From DAIDJD01 sp035485275 (GTDB lineage Bacteria; Oederibacteriota; JAJYGY01; DAIDJD01), in assembly GCA_035485275.1 (NCBI GenBank), contig DATHOE010000002.1, positions 1-64,000 of the forward strand: a stretch of DNA of 64,000 nucleotides. The letters run 5' to 3'. The position numbers and the translations under genes are program-made. The notes below the pieces were generated by a model. The model was not told the DNA's origin, ran no database searches, and worked only from the letters and a program-made list of their open reading frames with translations. Position 1 is the stretch's first letter. The number at the start of each line of letters is the position of its first letter. Shown here one piece after another: positions 15,477 to 23,952 of the stretch.

Positions 15477-16526
15477 ATGAACAAGTATCTGCTTCTGCGT
15501 TTTTCCTCGCTCGGCGACGTGGTCCTGGCCACCTCCGCCGCCCGCCTGATCCGCGGGCGGCGGCCGGACGCGCGCGTGGTGTTCGCCACCAAGGCGGCCT
15601 TCGCGCCCGTCCTGGCCGGCCAGCAGGACATCGACGAGGTGTGGGCGCTGCGCCAGGGCGAGTCCCTGGCCGCCCTGGTCTCGCGGGTGCGCGCGGCCAA
15701 ATTCGACGCGGTGGTGGACCTCCACTCCGGGCTGCGCGCCCGCGCGCTGGGCCTGCTGTCCGGCGCCCCGGTGCGACGCTGGAAGTCCCAGGGCCTCAAC
15801 CGCCGCCTGCGGGTGCACATGCCCTTCATGGCCGTGCCCCTGCCCGAGCCGGTGCACACGCGCTTCGCCCGCGCCGCAGCCGCGGCCCTGGGGGAGGCGC
15901 TCGGCGAGGGTCCCGCCCCCCTGCCGCGGCTGGGCCTGGATCCGGCCGCCGCGGCCTGGGCCGGGGACTGGCTGAAGGCGCAGGGCCTGATGCCGGGCCA
16001 GAAGCTGCTGGCGGTGGCCCCGGGCGCCGCCTGGGCCACCAAGCGCTGGGGCGTCGACCACATGGCCCAGTGCCTGGACCTGGTCAGCGAGTTCGACAAG
16101 GTGCGTTTTTTGCTCTTGGGGAGCGCCGCGGAAGGCCCGCTCCTGGACTCCCTGCAGGCCGCCATGCGCAAAAGCCGGCCCATGGCCCTGCGCAGCGACC
16201 GCGAGACCGGCGACTTGGGCCGGCTGGCGGCCCTGATCGCGCGCTCGGACCTTTTTCTCGGCCACGACTCCGGCCCCATGCACGTGGCCGACGCGCTGGG
16301 CGTGCCGGTGACGGTCCTCTTCGGCCCCACGGTGGAGGCCTTCGGGTTCTATCCCCTGGGCGCGGGACGGCGCGTTTTCGAGAGGGACCTGGACTGCCGG
16401 CCCTGCTCGGTCCACGGCACCGCGAGCTGCCCCCTGGGGCACCACGACTGCATGAAAACCATCGAACCCTTCGGCGTCGCCCTCCACCTGCGCCGCGGCC
16501 TGGGCCTGGAAAAGGCGGCCGCGTGA
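15477..16526 (+). CDS. Heptosyltransferase-type glycosyltransferase (GT9)
   Basis: A 349-residue GT9 enzyme, expected to transfer heptose from ADP-heptose onto the LPS inner core. The N-terminal RFSSLGDVVLATSAARLI segment, the WATKRW region and the nucleotide-binding motif GHDSGPMHVADALGVPVTVLFGPT are all present. A C-terminal CxxC-rich segment (DCRPCSVHG..) is typical. Two adjacent ATGs (15471, 15477) could start it; the second begins directly with the core sequence MNKYLLLRF. It is the first gene of a tightly coupled LPS run in which each start overlaps the preceding stop. Confidence 0.85.
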   Translation: MNKYLLLRFSSLGDVVLATSAARLIRGRRPDARVVFATKAAFAPVLAGQQDIDEVWALRQGESLAALVSRVRAAKFDAVVDLHSGLRARALGLLSGAPVRRWKSQGLNRRLRVHMPFMAVPLPEPVHTRFARAAAAALGEALGEGPAPLPRLGLDPAAAAWAGDWLKAQGLMPGQKLLAVAPGAAWATKRWGVDHMAQCLDLVSEFDKVRFLLLGSAAEGPLLDSLQAAMRKSRPMALRSDRETGDLGRLAALIARSDLFLGHDSGPMHVADALGVPVTVLFGPTVEAFGFYPLGAGRRVFERDLDCRPCSVHGTASCPLGHHDCMKTIEPFGVALHLRRGLGLEKAAA

Positions 16527-17377
16527 GGGCCGCGGCGCAGTCAAAGCCGGCCCTCTCCATCCTGGTGCTGGCCAAGGATGAGGCCGCGTGCCTGCCGGAT
16601 TTTTTCGCGGCCCTGAAGCCCCTACGCCTGGCCCATGAGGTGGTGCTGGTGGACACGGGCAGCCGGGACCGGACCCGGACCCTGGGCGCCCGTCTCGGCG
16701 CCAGGATCCTGAGGGCCCCTTGGGAGGGTTTCGCCGCCACCCGCAACCGCGCCATCCCCCAGTGCCGGGCGCCCTGGATCTTGGTGCTGGACGCGGATGA
16801 GAACCCGGACGGGGCCCTGCTGGCGGCCATTGAACGCGCCGTGAACCTGGAGCCCGCGGGCCTCTGGTCCGTGAACCGGCTCAACTATTTCCTCGGCACG
16901 CCCGTGCGCCACAGCGGCTGGAGCCCCGACCGCCACCTGCGCCTCTTCCGCAAGGGCGAGGCGCTCTTCAACGCCCGCCTGGTGCACGAAGGCATGGAGG
17001 CGGTCCGTCCAGGCGCCGCGGTGCGGCGCCTGGACGGCCTGCTGCACCACCACAGCTACCCCGACCTGTCGGGATACCTCCAGCGCATGAACCGCTACAC
17101 CAGCCTGCAGGCCGAGGAGCTGCTGCAAGGGAAAGGCGCCCACCCGGCCGCGGCCCTGGTGCGCATGCTGGCCGATCCGCCCCTGACCTTCCTGAAGATG
17201 TTCGTGCTGCGGCGCGGCTTCATGGACGGCGGGCTGGGCCTCAACCTGGCCCTGCTGTCGGCCTCCTCCACCTTTTGGAAGTACGCCAAGTGGTGGCACC
17301 GTTCCTGGATGGCCAAGGGCGGCAAGCCGGGCCCCCCCTGGCCGCTGAGCGAAGCGGACGCCAAGGAGCTGGCGTGA
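16523..17377 (+). CDS. LPS core glycosyltransferase, GT2 (WaaE-like)
   Basis: The 284-residue GT2 enzyme starts at a GTG overlapping the upstream stop (GTGA). It has a GT-A fold: LSILVLAKDEAACLPDFF, the VLVDTGSRDRT strand, and the metal-binding LDADE. The later segment (NRLNYFLGTPVRHSGWSPDRHLRLFRK, shown here for NYFLG and the RLFRK pattern) and HHHSYPDLSGYL match inner-core glucosyltransferases of the WaaE/KdtX type. It should add a sugar to the Kdo/heptose core. Its C terminus has a weakly hydrophobic region (FLKMFVLRRGF) that could touch the membrane. Confidence 0.82.
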   Translation: MRAAAQSKPALSILVLAKDEAACLPDFFAALKPLRLAHEVVLVDTGSRDRTRTLGARLGARILRAPWEGFAATRNRAIPQCRAPWILVLDADENPDGALLAAIERAVNLEPAGLWSVNRLNYFLGTPVRHSGWSPDRHLRLFRKGEALFNARLVHEGMEAVRPGAAVRRLDGLLHHHSYPDLSGYLQRMNRYTSLQAEELLQGKGAHPAAALVRMLADPPLTFLKMFVLRRGFMDGGLGLNLALLSASSTFWKYAKWWHRSWMAKGGKPGPPWPLSEADAKELA

Positions 17378-18396
17378 GCCGCGCCCTCGACCCGCAGCGC
17401 ATCCTCTGCGTGGCGCCCAACTGGGTGGGAGACAGCCTTTTTTTCCTGCCGGCGGTGGACGCGCTGAAGCGGCGTTTCGCCGGCGCGGAACTGGACCTGC
17501 TCGCCCGGGCCTCCATCGCCGCGCTGCTGAAGGACGGCGGGCGCTTCGACCGGGCCTACAGCCTGCCCGCGGGCACCGGTCGCTGGCATCGCTTCCAGGC
17601 CTTGTGGAAGCTGCGCCAGCGGCGCTACGACCTCGCGGTGGTTTTCCCGGACAGCTTCAGCACGGCCCTGGCCGCGCGCCTGAGCGGCGCCGGCGTGCGG
17701 GTCGGCCGGGTCGGCGAGGGCCGCGCGCCCCTGCTCAGCCGCGGCTACCGCCTGCCGCGCCGCGACCGCTCCCGGCACGTGGTGGACGAATACCTCGACC
17801 TGGCCCTGGCCTGCGGCGCGGAGGCCGATGCCTCCCAGCGCATGCCGCGCCTGGCGCCGCCCTCAACGGGCATGGAGGAGCGCCAGCGCCTCTTCCGCGA
17901 ACACGGGCTCGGCGCGGGCCTGCTGGTGGGCCTTTGCCCGACCTCCGCCTTCGGGCCCTCCAAACAATGGCCCGCGCGCCACTGGGTGGAACTGGCCCGG
18001 CGCCTGAGGGAGCTCCGCTACAGCGTGGTCTTCTTCTGCGCCCCTTTGGAGCTCGACGCGGTGGCGCCCATGGCCAGGGAAGCCGGGGGAGCGGCCGTGC
18101 TCGCCCCCAGCCTGCCGGGCCTGGCGGCCTGTTTGCAGGCCTGCGAAATGGTGGTGGCCAACGACTCCGGCCCGCTGCACATGGCCGCCGCGGTGGGCGC
18201 CCGCTGCCTGGGCCTCTACGGGCCCATCGATCCGCGCTGGTCCGCGCCGCAGAGCCCGCGGGCCCAGGCCCTCTATCTGGGCCTGTCCTGCAGCCCCTGC
18301 TTCGCCAAGGTCTGCCCGCTCAAGCACCACGACTGCCTTGAAACCCTCGGGGTGGACCAGGTGCTCGACGCCTTCCAGCAGCTGCTCAAACGATGA
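17374..18396 (+). CDS. waaF: ADP-heptose:LPS heptosyltransferase II
   Basis: The 340-residue GT9 protein begins at a GTG overlapping the previous stop. It most resembles WaaF: the N-terminal CVAPNWVGDSLFFLPAVDAL, CPTSAFGPSKQWP in the hinge, and VVANDSGPLHMAAAVGARCLGLYGP in the ADP-heptose-binding domain. The C-terminal CSPCFAKVCPLKHHDCL motif is typical of heptosyltransferase II. It adds the second heptose of the inner core in the cytoplasm. Confidence 0.88.
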   Translation: MSRALDPQRILCVAPNWVGDSLFFLPAVDALKRRFAGAELDLLARASIAALLKDGGRFDRAYSLPAGTGRWHRFQALWKLRQRRYDLAVVFPDSFSTALAARLSGAGVRVGRVGEGRAPLLSRGYRLPRRDRSRHVVDEYLDLALACGAEADASQRMPRLAPPSTGMEERQRLFREHGLGAGLLVGLCPTSAFGPSKQWPARHWVELARRLRELRYSVVFFCAPLELDAVAPMAREAGGAAVLAPSLPGLAACLQACEMVVANDSGPLHMAAAVGARCLGLYGPIDPRWSAPQSPRAQALYLGLSCSPCFAKVCPLKHHDCLETLGVDQVLDAFQQLLKR

Positions 18397-19544
18397 AGCC
18401 CAGGCGCGTGCTCTACGTCGACTACTACAGCTCCATCGCCGGCGGGCAGGTGGTGCTGCTGAACACCTTCAAGGCCCTCGACCGCAGCCGCTACACGCCC
18501 ATCCTGGCCCTGCCCCACGACGGCCCCATGGTCGAGGAGGCCCGCCGCGCCGGCGTGCCGGTGTACCTGGTGCCCATGAAAAAGGCGCGCTGGCGCCGGC
18601 CCTGGGAGGCCATACCCGCCACCCTCGCCCTGGCCGGGCTGATCCGCTCCCAGGGCGTGGAGCTGGTGGAGGCCAACTGCTATCCGGCCAACAAATTGGC
18701 CGGGCCCGCGGCCTGGCTCGCCGGGGTCCCCTGCCTTTGGCACAAGCACATCCTGGCCCGGCGCAAGGGCAGCACCACCGCGCTGCTGTGGCGCCTCTAC
18801 GCCCGCCTCAACCGCAAGGTGCTGGGCGCCTCCGAGGCCGTGGTGGCGAGCCTGCGGGCCATGGGCATCCCCCAAGCCAAGCTGGTGCGCATCTACAACG
18901 GCATCGACATCGCCCTGGTGGCCAAGGCCAAGCCCCTCAGCCCGGCGCAACGGCGCGCCGCCGGCTTCCCCCCCGCCCCGGTGGTCGGGGTGGTGGCCGT
19001 GCACCGCACGCACAAGGGCCTCGACATTTTCCTGCGCGCCTGCAAGATCGTGGCCGCGCAACACCCCAAGGCGCGCTTCGTGATCGTCGGGGACCCGGCC
19101 CACGCCGAAGAGGGCATGGAAGCCTCCATCCAGGCGCTGGCCGCCGACCCGGCCCTCAGGGGCCGGGTGCGCCTCTTCCCGGGCCAGCGCGAGGTCCTGC
19201 CCTGGATGCGCAGCTTCGACATCCTGGTGTCGCCCTCGCGCTGGGAGGTGGGCGCGCCCCTGGTGCCCATGGAGGCCATGAGCCTGGGCGTGCCGGTCGT
19301 CGCCACGGACCGCAGCAGCGGCGAGCTGATCCGCGACGGCAAGGACGGACTGCTGGTCCCCAGCGAGGATCCCGAGGCGCTGGCTTATGCCATCCTGCGC
19401 CTGCTCAAGGAGCCGGCCCTCGCCAAGCGCCTGGCCGCGCAGGCCCGCCGCACGGTGCGCGAGCGCCACAGCCTGGGCCGCTACGCCGGCGACCTGATGG
19501 CGGTCTATGACGAAGTCCTGGCCCCTTCCAACGCGGGGGCCTGA
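18393..19544 (+). CDS. GT4 family glycosyltransferase
   Basis: The 383-residue retaining GT-B enzyme has the N-terminal SSIAGGQVVLLNTF loop, a hinge (VRIYNGIDIALV) and the nucleotide-sugar-binding EX7E-type region SPSRWEVGAPLVPMEAMSLGVPVV. The sugar donor is unknown. The start overlaps the waaF stop (ATGA), so it acts in the same LPS core or outer-core pathway. Confidence 0.85.
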   Translation: MKPRRVLYVDYYSSIAGGQVVLLNTFKALDRSRYTPILALPHDGPMVEEARRAGVPVYLVPMKKARWRRPWEAIPATLALAGLIRSQGVELVEANCYPANKLAGPAAWLAGVPCLWHKHILARRKGSTTALLWRLYARLNRKVLGASEAVVASLRAMGIPQAKLVRIYNGIDIALVAKAKPLSPAQRRAAGFPPAPVVGVVAVHRTHKGLDIFLRACKIVAAQHPKARFVIVGDPAHAEEGMEASIQALAADPALRGRVRLFPGQREVLPWMRSFDILVSPSRWEVGAPLVPMEAMSLGVPVVATDRSSGELIRDGKDGLLVPSEDPEALAYAILRLLKEPALAKRLAAQARRTVRERHSLGRYAGDLMAVYDEVLAPSNAGA

Positions 19545-19545
19545 G

Positions 19546-20541
19546 GTGGCCGCGGGCTTTGGGCGCGAAGCGGTGCGCTCCATCCTGCTGGTCAAGCTGC
19601 GGGCCATCGGCGACGCGGTGCTGACCCTGCCCAGCCTGCAGGCCCTGCGCCTGGGCTTCCCCCGGGCCCGCATCACTGTACTGGCCCCTCCGGCCTCGCT
19701 GGGGGTCTACCGCGACGACCCGCGCTGCGACGAACTGCTCGCCTACGACCGCGCGGCCCTGGACGGCTTGGTCCCCCAGGCCCTCTTCTTCGCCGGGCTG
19801 CGCCGGCGCGAGCCGGACCTGGCGGTCTGCCTGCACGCGAGCTTCCGGACGGCGCTGATCGCCCTTGCGAGCGGGGCCCCCTGGCGCTCCGTGCGCAACC
19901 ACAGCGGACCGGACTGGTTCTGCAACCTGCCCGCCGCCGAGCCCAAGGAGCCCAAGAGCATCATCCAGCGCGACTTCGACGCCCTGCGGGCCCTGGGCCT
20001 GCGCCCCAGCGACGAGCGGCCGCGCATGGCCATCCCGCCCAAGGCCCTGGCGGACGCCGCCGGCCGCTGGAAGGCCCTGCGCCTGAAGCCGCGCACGGTC
20101 CTGCTCTTCCCCGGGGCTGGGAAGCCGGAGAAGCGCTGGCCCCTGGAGAAATTCCTGGCCCTGGCCAAAGCCCTGCGCCCTTCCAAGGCCGGAGTCCTTT
20201 TCCTGACGGCCCCGGACGAGGCCGGCCTGGCCGCCCAGGCCAAGGCCGCTGGCGCGGCTTGGGCCAGCGTGGCGGACCTCAAAGTCCTGGGCGCCCTGTG
20301 CAGGCGATCGGGAGCGGTGATCGGCAACGACAGCGGCCCGCGCCACATCGCCGCCGCGTCGGGGGCCAGGACCCTGACCCTTTTCGGGCCCGAGACCCTG
20401 AGGGAATGGCACCCCTACGCCAGGGAGGACGGGCATTGGGCCTTGCAGACCGGCACCGCCAGGGTTGAGGATATCCCCGTGGACACGGTGCTTGCCTCGG
20501 CCCTGCAATGGCTGAAGCAGGGGACAGGGCGGAAGCGATGA
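19546..20541 (+). CDS. Heptosyltransferase-type glycosyltransferase (GT9)
   Basis: This 331-residue GT9 enzyme has LVKLRAIGDAVLTLPSLQAL near its start, LFPGAGKPEKRWP in the hinge and GNDSGPRHIAAASGARTLTLFGP in the donor site. The GTG at 19546 lies one base after the GT4 stop and is preferred. An ATG at 19507 would overlap that gene by 38 bases without a ribosome site. It is the third GT9 protein of the cluster; donor and acceptor cannot be told. Confidence 0.85.
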   Translation: MAAGFGREAVRSILLVKLRAIGDAVLTLPSLQALRLGFPRARITVLAPPASLGVYRDDPRCDELLAYDRAALDGLVPQALFFAGLRRREPDLAVCLHASFRTALIALASGAPWRSVRNHSGPDWFCNLPAAEPKEPKSIIQRDFDALRALGLRPSDERPRMAIPPKALADAAGRWKALRLKPRTVLLFPGAGKPEKRWPLEKFLALAKALRPSKAGVLFLTAPDEAGLAAQAKAAGAAWASVADLKVLGALCRRSGAVIGNDSGPRHIAAASGARTLTLFGPETLREWHPYAREDGHWALQTGTARVEDIPVDTVLASALQWLKQGTGRKR

Positions 20542-21353
20542 GCGCGAAAACAGGGAAGGCCGGCGTGAAGGCGCGGCCGGAGGCGAAGCTCCCGGTTTCG
20601 GTGGTCGTCCTCATCCGCAACGAGGAGGCCAACCTGCCCGGCTGCCTGGCCATGCTGGGCTGGGCCGCCGAGGTGGTGGTGGTGGATTCCGGCAGCACGG
20701 ACCGCGGCCCGGCCCTGGCCCGCAAGGCCGGGGCCAAGGTTTACGCCCGCGCCTGGACCGGCTACGTGGACCAGCGCAATTTCGCCCTGTCCAAGTGCCG
20801 CCAGCCATGGATCCTGAGCGTGGACGCGGACGAGCGCGTGGCGCCGGACCTGGTGCGGGCGGTGCGGGCCCTGCTGGCCGGCGCGCCCGAGAAGCGCGGC
20901 TACCGGGTGCGCTTCGTCAGCAACTACTTCGGCCGCTGGCTGCGCTACGGCGGCGTGTATCCCGACGAGCACCTGAACTTTTTCCGGCGGGAGGGCGCCC
21001 GCTACGGGGGCACCAAGGGCGACGTGCACGAACGCCCGGACATCGCCGACCCCGGGCGCCTGGCGGGCCACATCACCCACAACGCCTACCCCAGCATGGA
21101 GCTGGCCTTGGAAAAGCTGGACCGCTACACCACGCTGGAGGCCGCCGGCCGCCTGGGCGCGGGGGCCCGGTTCAGCCAGGCCGGCGCCCTGGTGCGGGCC
21201 GTGCACCGCGTGGCCAAGAACTACCTGTGGAAGCGGGGCTGGGGCGACGGCGTGCAGGGCCTGCTTTACGCCTTTTTGGGCGGCTACTATAATTTCTGTT
21301 TTCGTCTCAAAATCTGGGAAGCGCGCCGGCGCGAAGAGGCGGGCCGGCCCTGA
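20538..21353 (+). CDS. GT2 family glycosyltransferase
   Basis: The 271-residue GT-A enzyme has VSVVVLIRNEEANLPGCL, VVVVDSGSTDRG and VDADERV motifs, and YVDQRNFALSKC typical of the WaaE/KdtX branch. Near the C terminus a hydrophobic stretch (LLYAFLGGYYNFCF) may associate with the membrane. Its ATG overlaps the GT9 stop. It ends the first LPS run; aroG follows after 17 bases. Confidence 0.83.
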   Translation: MSAKTGKAGVKARPEAKLPVSVVVLIRNEEANLPGCLAMLGWAAEVVVVDSGSTDRGPALARKAGAKVYARAWTGYVDQRNFALSKCRQPWILSVDADERVAPDLVRAVRALLAGAPEKRGYRVRFVSNYFGRWLRYGGVYPDEHLNFFRREGARYGGTKGDVHERPDIADPGRLAGHITHNAYPSMELALEKLDRYTTLEAAGRLGAGARFSQAGALVRAVHRVAKNYLWKRGWGDGVQGLLYAFLGGYYNFCFRLKIWEARRREEAGRP

Positions 21354-21370
21354 CCAGGACCAGAGGAGCC

Positions 21371-22432
21371 ATGGACATCAAGCAGGTGGACAACGTCAAC
21401 GTCGACAGCGTGGAGGTGCTCACCACCCCCGCGGAAATGCGCGCGCAGCTGCCGCTGACCGAAACGGCCTTCAACACCGTCATCGAGGGGCGCCGCCAGA
21501 TCCAGGCCATCCTGGACCGCAAGGACCCGCGCCTTTTCGTGGTGGTGGGGCCCTGCTCCATCCACGACCCCGCGGCGGCCATGGACTACGCGCGCCGGCT
21601 CAAGGCCCTGGCCCTGGAGCTGGCCGACGCCCTGCTGCTGGTCATGCGCGTCTACTTCGAGAAGCCGCGCACGACCGTGGGCTGGAAGGGCCTCATCAAC
21701 GACCCGGACATGGACGACAGCTTCCACATCGCCAAGGGCCTGCGCCTGGGCCGCGGACTGCTGCTGGACATCAACGCCCTGGGCCTGCCCGCCGGCTCCG
21801 AGGCCCTCGACCCGGTGAGCCCGCAGTACCTCAGCGACCTGATGAGCTGGTCGGCCATCGGCGCGCGCACCACCGAGAGCCAGACGCACCGCGAGATGAG
21901 CAGCGCCCTGAGCATGCCGGTCGGCTTCAAGAACGGCACGGACGGCTCGGTGGAGGTGGCCCTCAACGCGCTGGAGTCCGCGGGCTCGCCCCACCATTTC
22001 CTGGGCGTGAACCAGCAGGGCCAGACCGCGGTCATCCGCACCAAGGGGAACAAATACGGGCACGTGATCCTGCGCGGCGGGAGCAAGGGCCCCAATTTCG
22101 ACAGCGTGCAGGTGGCCCAGGTGGACGCGGCCCTGGCCAAGCGCGGGCTGCGCCGCGCGCTGGTGGTGGACTGCTCCCACGCCAACAGCAACAAGGACCA
22201 CAACCTGCAGCCCATGGTGCTGGACAACGTGGTGGCGCAGGTGTCCGAGGGCCAGCCGGCCATCGTGGGCGCCATGGTCGAGAGCAACCTGCATCCCGGC
22301 AAGCAGGCCATCCCCAAGGACCTGGCCCAGCTGAAGTACGGGGTCAGCGTCACGGACGCCTGCGTCGGCTGGGAGACCACCGAGGCCATGCTGCGCAAGG
22401 CCGCCGAGCGCCTGCGCAAGGGGCGCCGCTGA
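21371..22432 (+). CDS. aroG: 3-deoxy-7-phosphoheptulonate (DAHP) synthase, class I
   Basis: The 353-residue enzyme condenses phosphoenolpyruvate and erythrose-4-phosphate, the first step of the shikimate pathway. Class I (AroFGH-type) motifs are VVGPCSIHDPAAAMDYA, RVYFEKPRTTVGWKGLINDP, GLPAGSEALDP and the metal-binding DCSHANS. Length matches the E. coli enzymes, which are inhibited by aromatic amino acids; the isoform cannot be told. AGAGGAG precedes the ATG. Other shikimate/aromatic genes lie at 33512-37914, so the pathway is split. Confidence 0.93.
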   Translation: MDIKQVDNVNVDSVEVLTTPAEMRAQLPLTETAFNTVIEGRRQIQAILDRKDPRLFVVVGPCSIHDPAAAMDYARRLKALALELADALLLVMRVYFEKPRTTVGWKGLINDPDMDDSFHIAKGLRLGRGLLLDINALGLPAGSEALDPVSPQYLSDLMSWSAIGARTTESQTHREMSSALSMPVGFKNGTDGSVEVALNALESAGSPHHFLGVNQQGQTAVIRTKGNKYGHVILRGGSKGPNFDSVQVAQVDAALAKRGLRRALVVDCSHANSNKDHNLQPMVLDNVVAQVSEGQPAIVGAMVESNLHPGKQAIPKDLAQLKYGVSVTDACVGWETTEAMLRKAAERLRKGRR

Positions 22433-22434
22433 CC

Positions 22435-23463
22435 ATGCCCAGCTCCCCGGACCTCCAGCCCTCGAGCCTGCCGGACCAGCCCGAAGAGGAAGGGCTGTTC
22501 ACCAGCCTGCGCCCGCAGCGCCTGGCGGACTATGTGGGCCAGGTCAAGGTGCGGGAGCAGCTGGACGTCGCCATCCGGGCCGCCCAGGCCCGCCGCGAGC
22601 CCCTCGACCATGTGCTGCTCTACGGACCCCCGGGCCTGGGCAAGACCACCCTGGCCCAGATCCTGGGCCACGAGATGGGCGTGAACGTCAAGGTGACCTC
22701 CGGCCCGGTGCTGGAGCGGCCGGGGGACCTGGCCAGCCTGCTGACCGCACTGGAGGAGGGGGACATCCTCTTCGTCGACGAGATCCACCGCCTCAACCGC
22801 GTGGTCGAGGAGGTGCTGTATCCGGCCCTGGAGGACTTCAAGATCGACATCCTCCTGGGCAAGGGCCCCAGCGCCCAGAGCGTGCAGCTGCGGCTCAAGC
22901 ACTTCACCCTGGTGGGCGCCACCACCCGCGCAGGCATGCTCAGCGCGCCGCTGCGCGACCGCTTCGGCATCACCCAGCGCCTGGACTTCTACAGCCCCGG
23001 GGAGCTGGGCGCCATTTTGGAGCGCTCGGCCGGGATCCTGGGCCTGGGCCTGGAGCCCGAAGGGGCCGCGGAGATCGCGCGCCGCTCCCGGGGCACCCCC
23101 CGCATCGCCAACCGCCTGCTCAAGCGGGTGCGGGACTGGGCCGAGGTCAGCAAGGCCCGCTCCGTGGGGCGCGCCCTGGCCGACGAGGCCCTGGCCCGTT
23201 TGGAGGTGGACGTGCTGGGCCTGGACCCGGTGGACCGCCTCTACCTGCGCGCCCTGATCGAGAAGTTCGGGGGCGGGCCCGTGGGCCTGGACAACCTGGC
23301 CGTGACCCTGGGCGAGGACGCGGACACCCTGGAGGACATGGTGGAGCCCTTCCTCATCCAGGCCGGCTTCCTGACGCGCACGCCCCAGGGCCGCAAGGCC
23401 AATCCCATGGCCTGGGAGCACCTGGGCCTGAAGCCGCGCGGCTCCTCGGGGGAGCTCCTATGA
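22435..23463 (+). CDS. ruvB: Holliday junction branch-migration ATPase
   Basis: The 342-residue AAA+ motor pairs with RuvA to drive branch migration. Walker A is YGPPGLGKTTLAQIL, Walker B VDEIHRLN, and sensor 1 GATTRAGMLSAPLRDRF. The C-terminal winged helix (LGEDADTLEDMVEPFLIQ ... RTPQGRKA) is intact. RuvA and RuvC are not in the window. It begins two bases after aroG and overlaps the Nudix gene by four. Confidence 0.96.
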   Translation: MPSSPDLQPSSLPDQPEEEGLFTSLRPQRLADYVGQVKVREQLDVAIRAAQARREPLDHVLLYGPPGLGKTTLAQILGHEMGVNVKVTSGPVLERPGDLASLLTALEEGDILFVDEIHRLNRVVEEVLYPALEDFKIDILLGKGPSAQSVQLRLKHFTLVGATTRAGMLSAPLRDRFGITQRLDFYSPGELGAILERSAGILGLGLEPEGAAEIARRSRGTPRIANRLLKRVRDWAEVSKARSVGRALADEALARLEVDVLGLDPVDRLYLRALIEKFGGGPVGLDNLAVTLGEDADTLEDMVEPFLIQAGFLTRTPQGRKANPMAWEHLGLKPRGSSGELL

Positions 23464-23909
23464 GCAAGGCCGTCCGCGTCCGCGTCGCCGGGATCTTCAC
23501 CCGCGGCGACGAGATCCTGCTGGTGAACCACGTGCGCGGCCCCGAATCCTACTGGCTGCTGCCCGGCGGCGGCGTGGACTTCGGCGAGACCATGGCCCAG
23601 GCCCTGGAGCGCGAGCTGATGGAGGAGTGCGCGGTCAAGGTCCGCGCCGGCCGCCTGCTCTTCATCGCCGAGAGCCTGCCCCCGGACCGCCACCGCCACA
23701 TCGTCAACATCACCCTCCTGGGCGAGGCGCTCGAAGGCGAAGCCCGCTTGAACGAGTCCGGCGGCCGCCTGCGCGGCGTGGCCTGGAAAAAGAAGCAGGA
23801 GCTCCCCGGCCTGCCCTTTTTCCCGGACTTCAAAGACGAGATCCTGCGCCAATGGGACTCGGGCTTCACTTTGCCCCCCCGGTCCCTCGGCAACCTCTGG
23901 GCGGATTAG
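23460..23909 (+). CDS. Nudix hydrolase
   Basis: The 149-residue protein has an almost complete Nudix box: GGGVDFGETMAQALERELMEEC. Its REUxEE core is intact, but the residue after EE is Cys and the final Gly is Ala. It should hydrolyse a nucleoside diphosphate linked to another group. The N-terminal VRVAGIFTRGDEILLVNHV and the short length suggest a MutT/ADP-ribose-type housecleaning enzyme; the substrate is unknown. Its start overlaps the ruvB stop. Confidence 0.85.
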   Translation: MSKAVRVRVAGIFTRGDEILLVNHVRGPESYWLLPGGGVDFGETMAQALERELMEECAVKVRAGRLLFIAESLPPDRHRHIVNITLLGEALEGEARLNESGGRLRGVAWKKKQELPGLPFFPDFKDEILRQWDSGFTLPPRSLGNLWAD

Positions 23910-23952
23910 CTCGCCCCGGATTTGCCCGAGCCTCCCCCGAAGAAAGGCCGTC

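Noticed and set aside
13968..16544. 858-codon open frame on the minus strand
   Set aside because: It is opposite PIN-PhoH and a GT9 gene; its composition (H, Q, A, G, V rich) is that of a reverse frame of GC-rich coding DNA.
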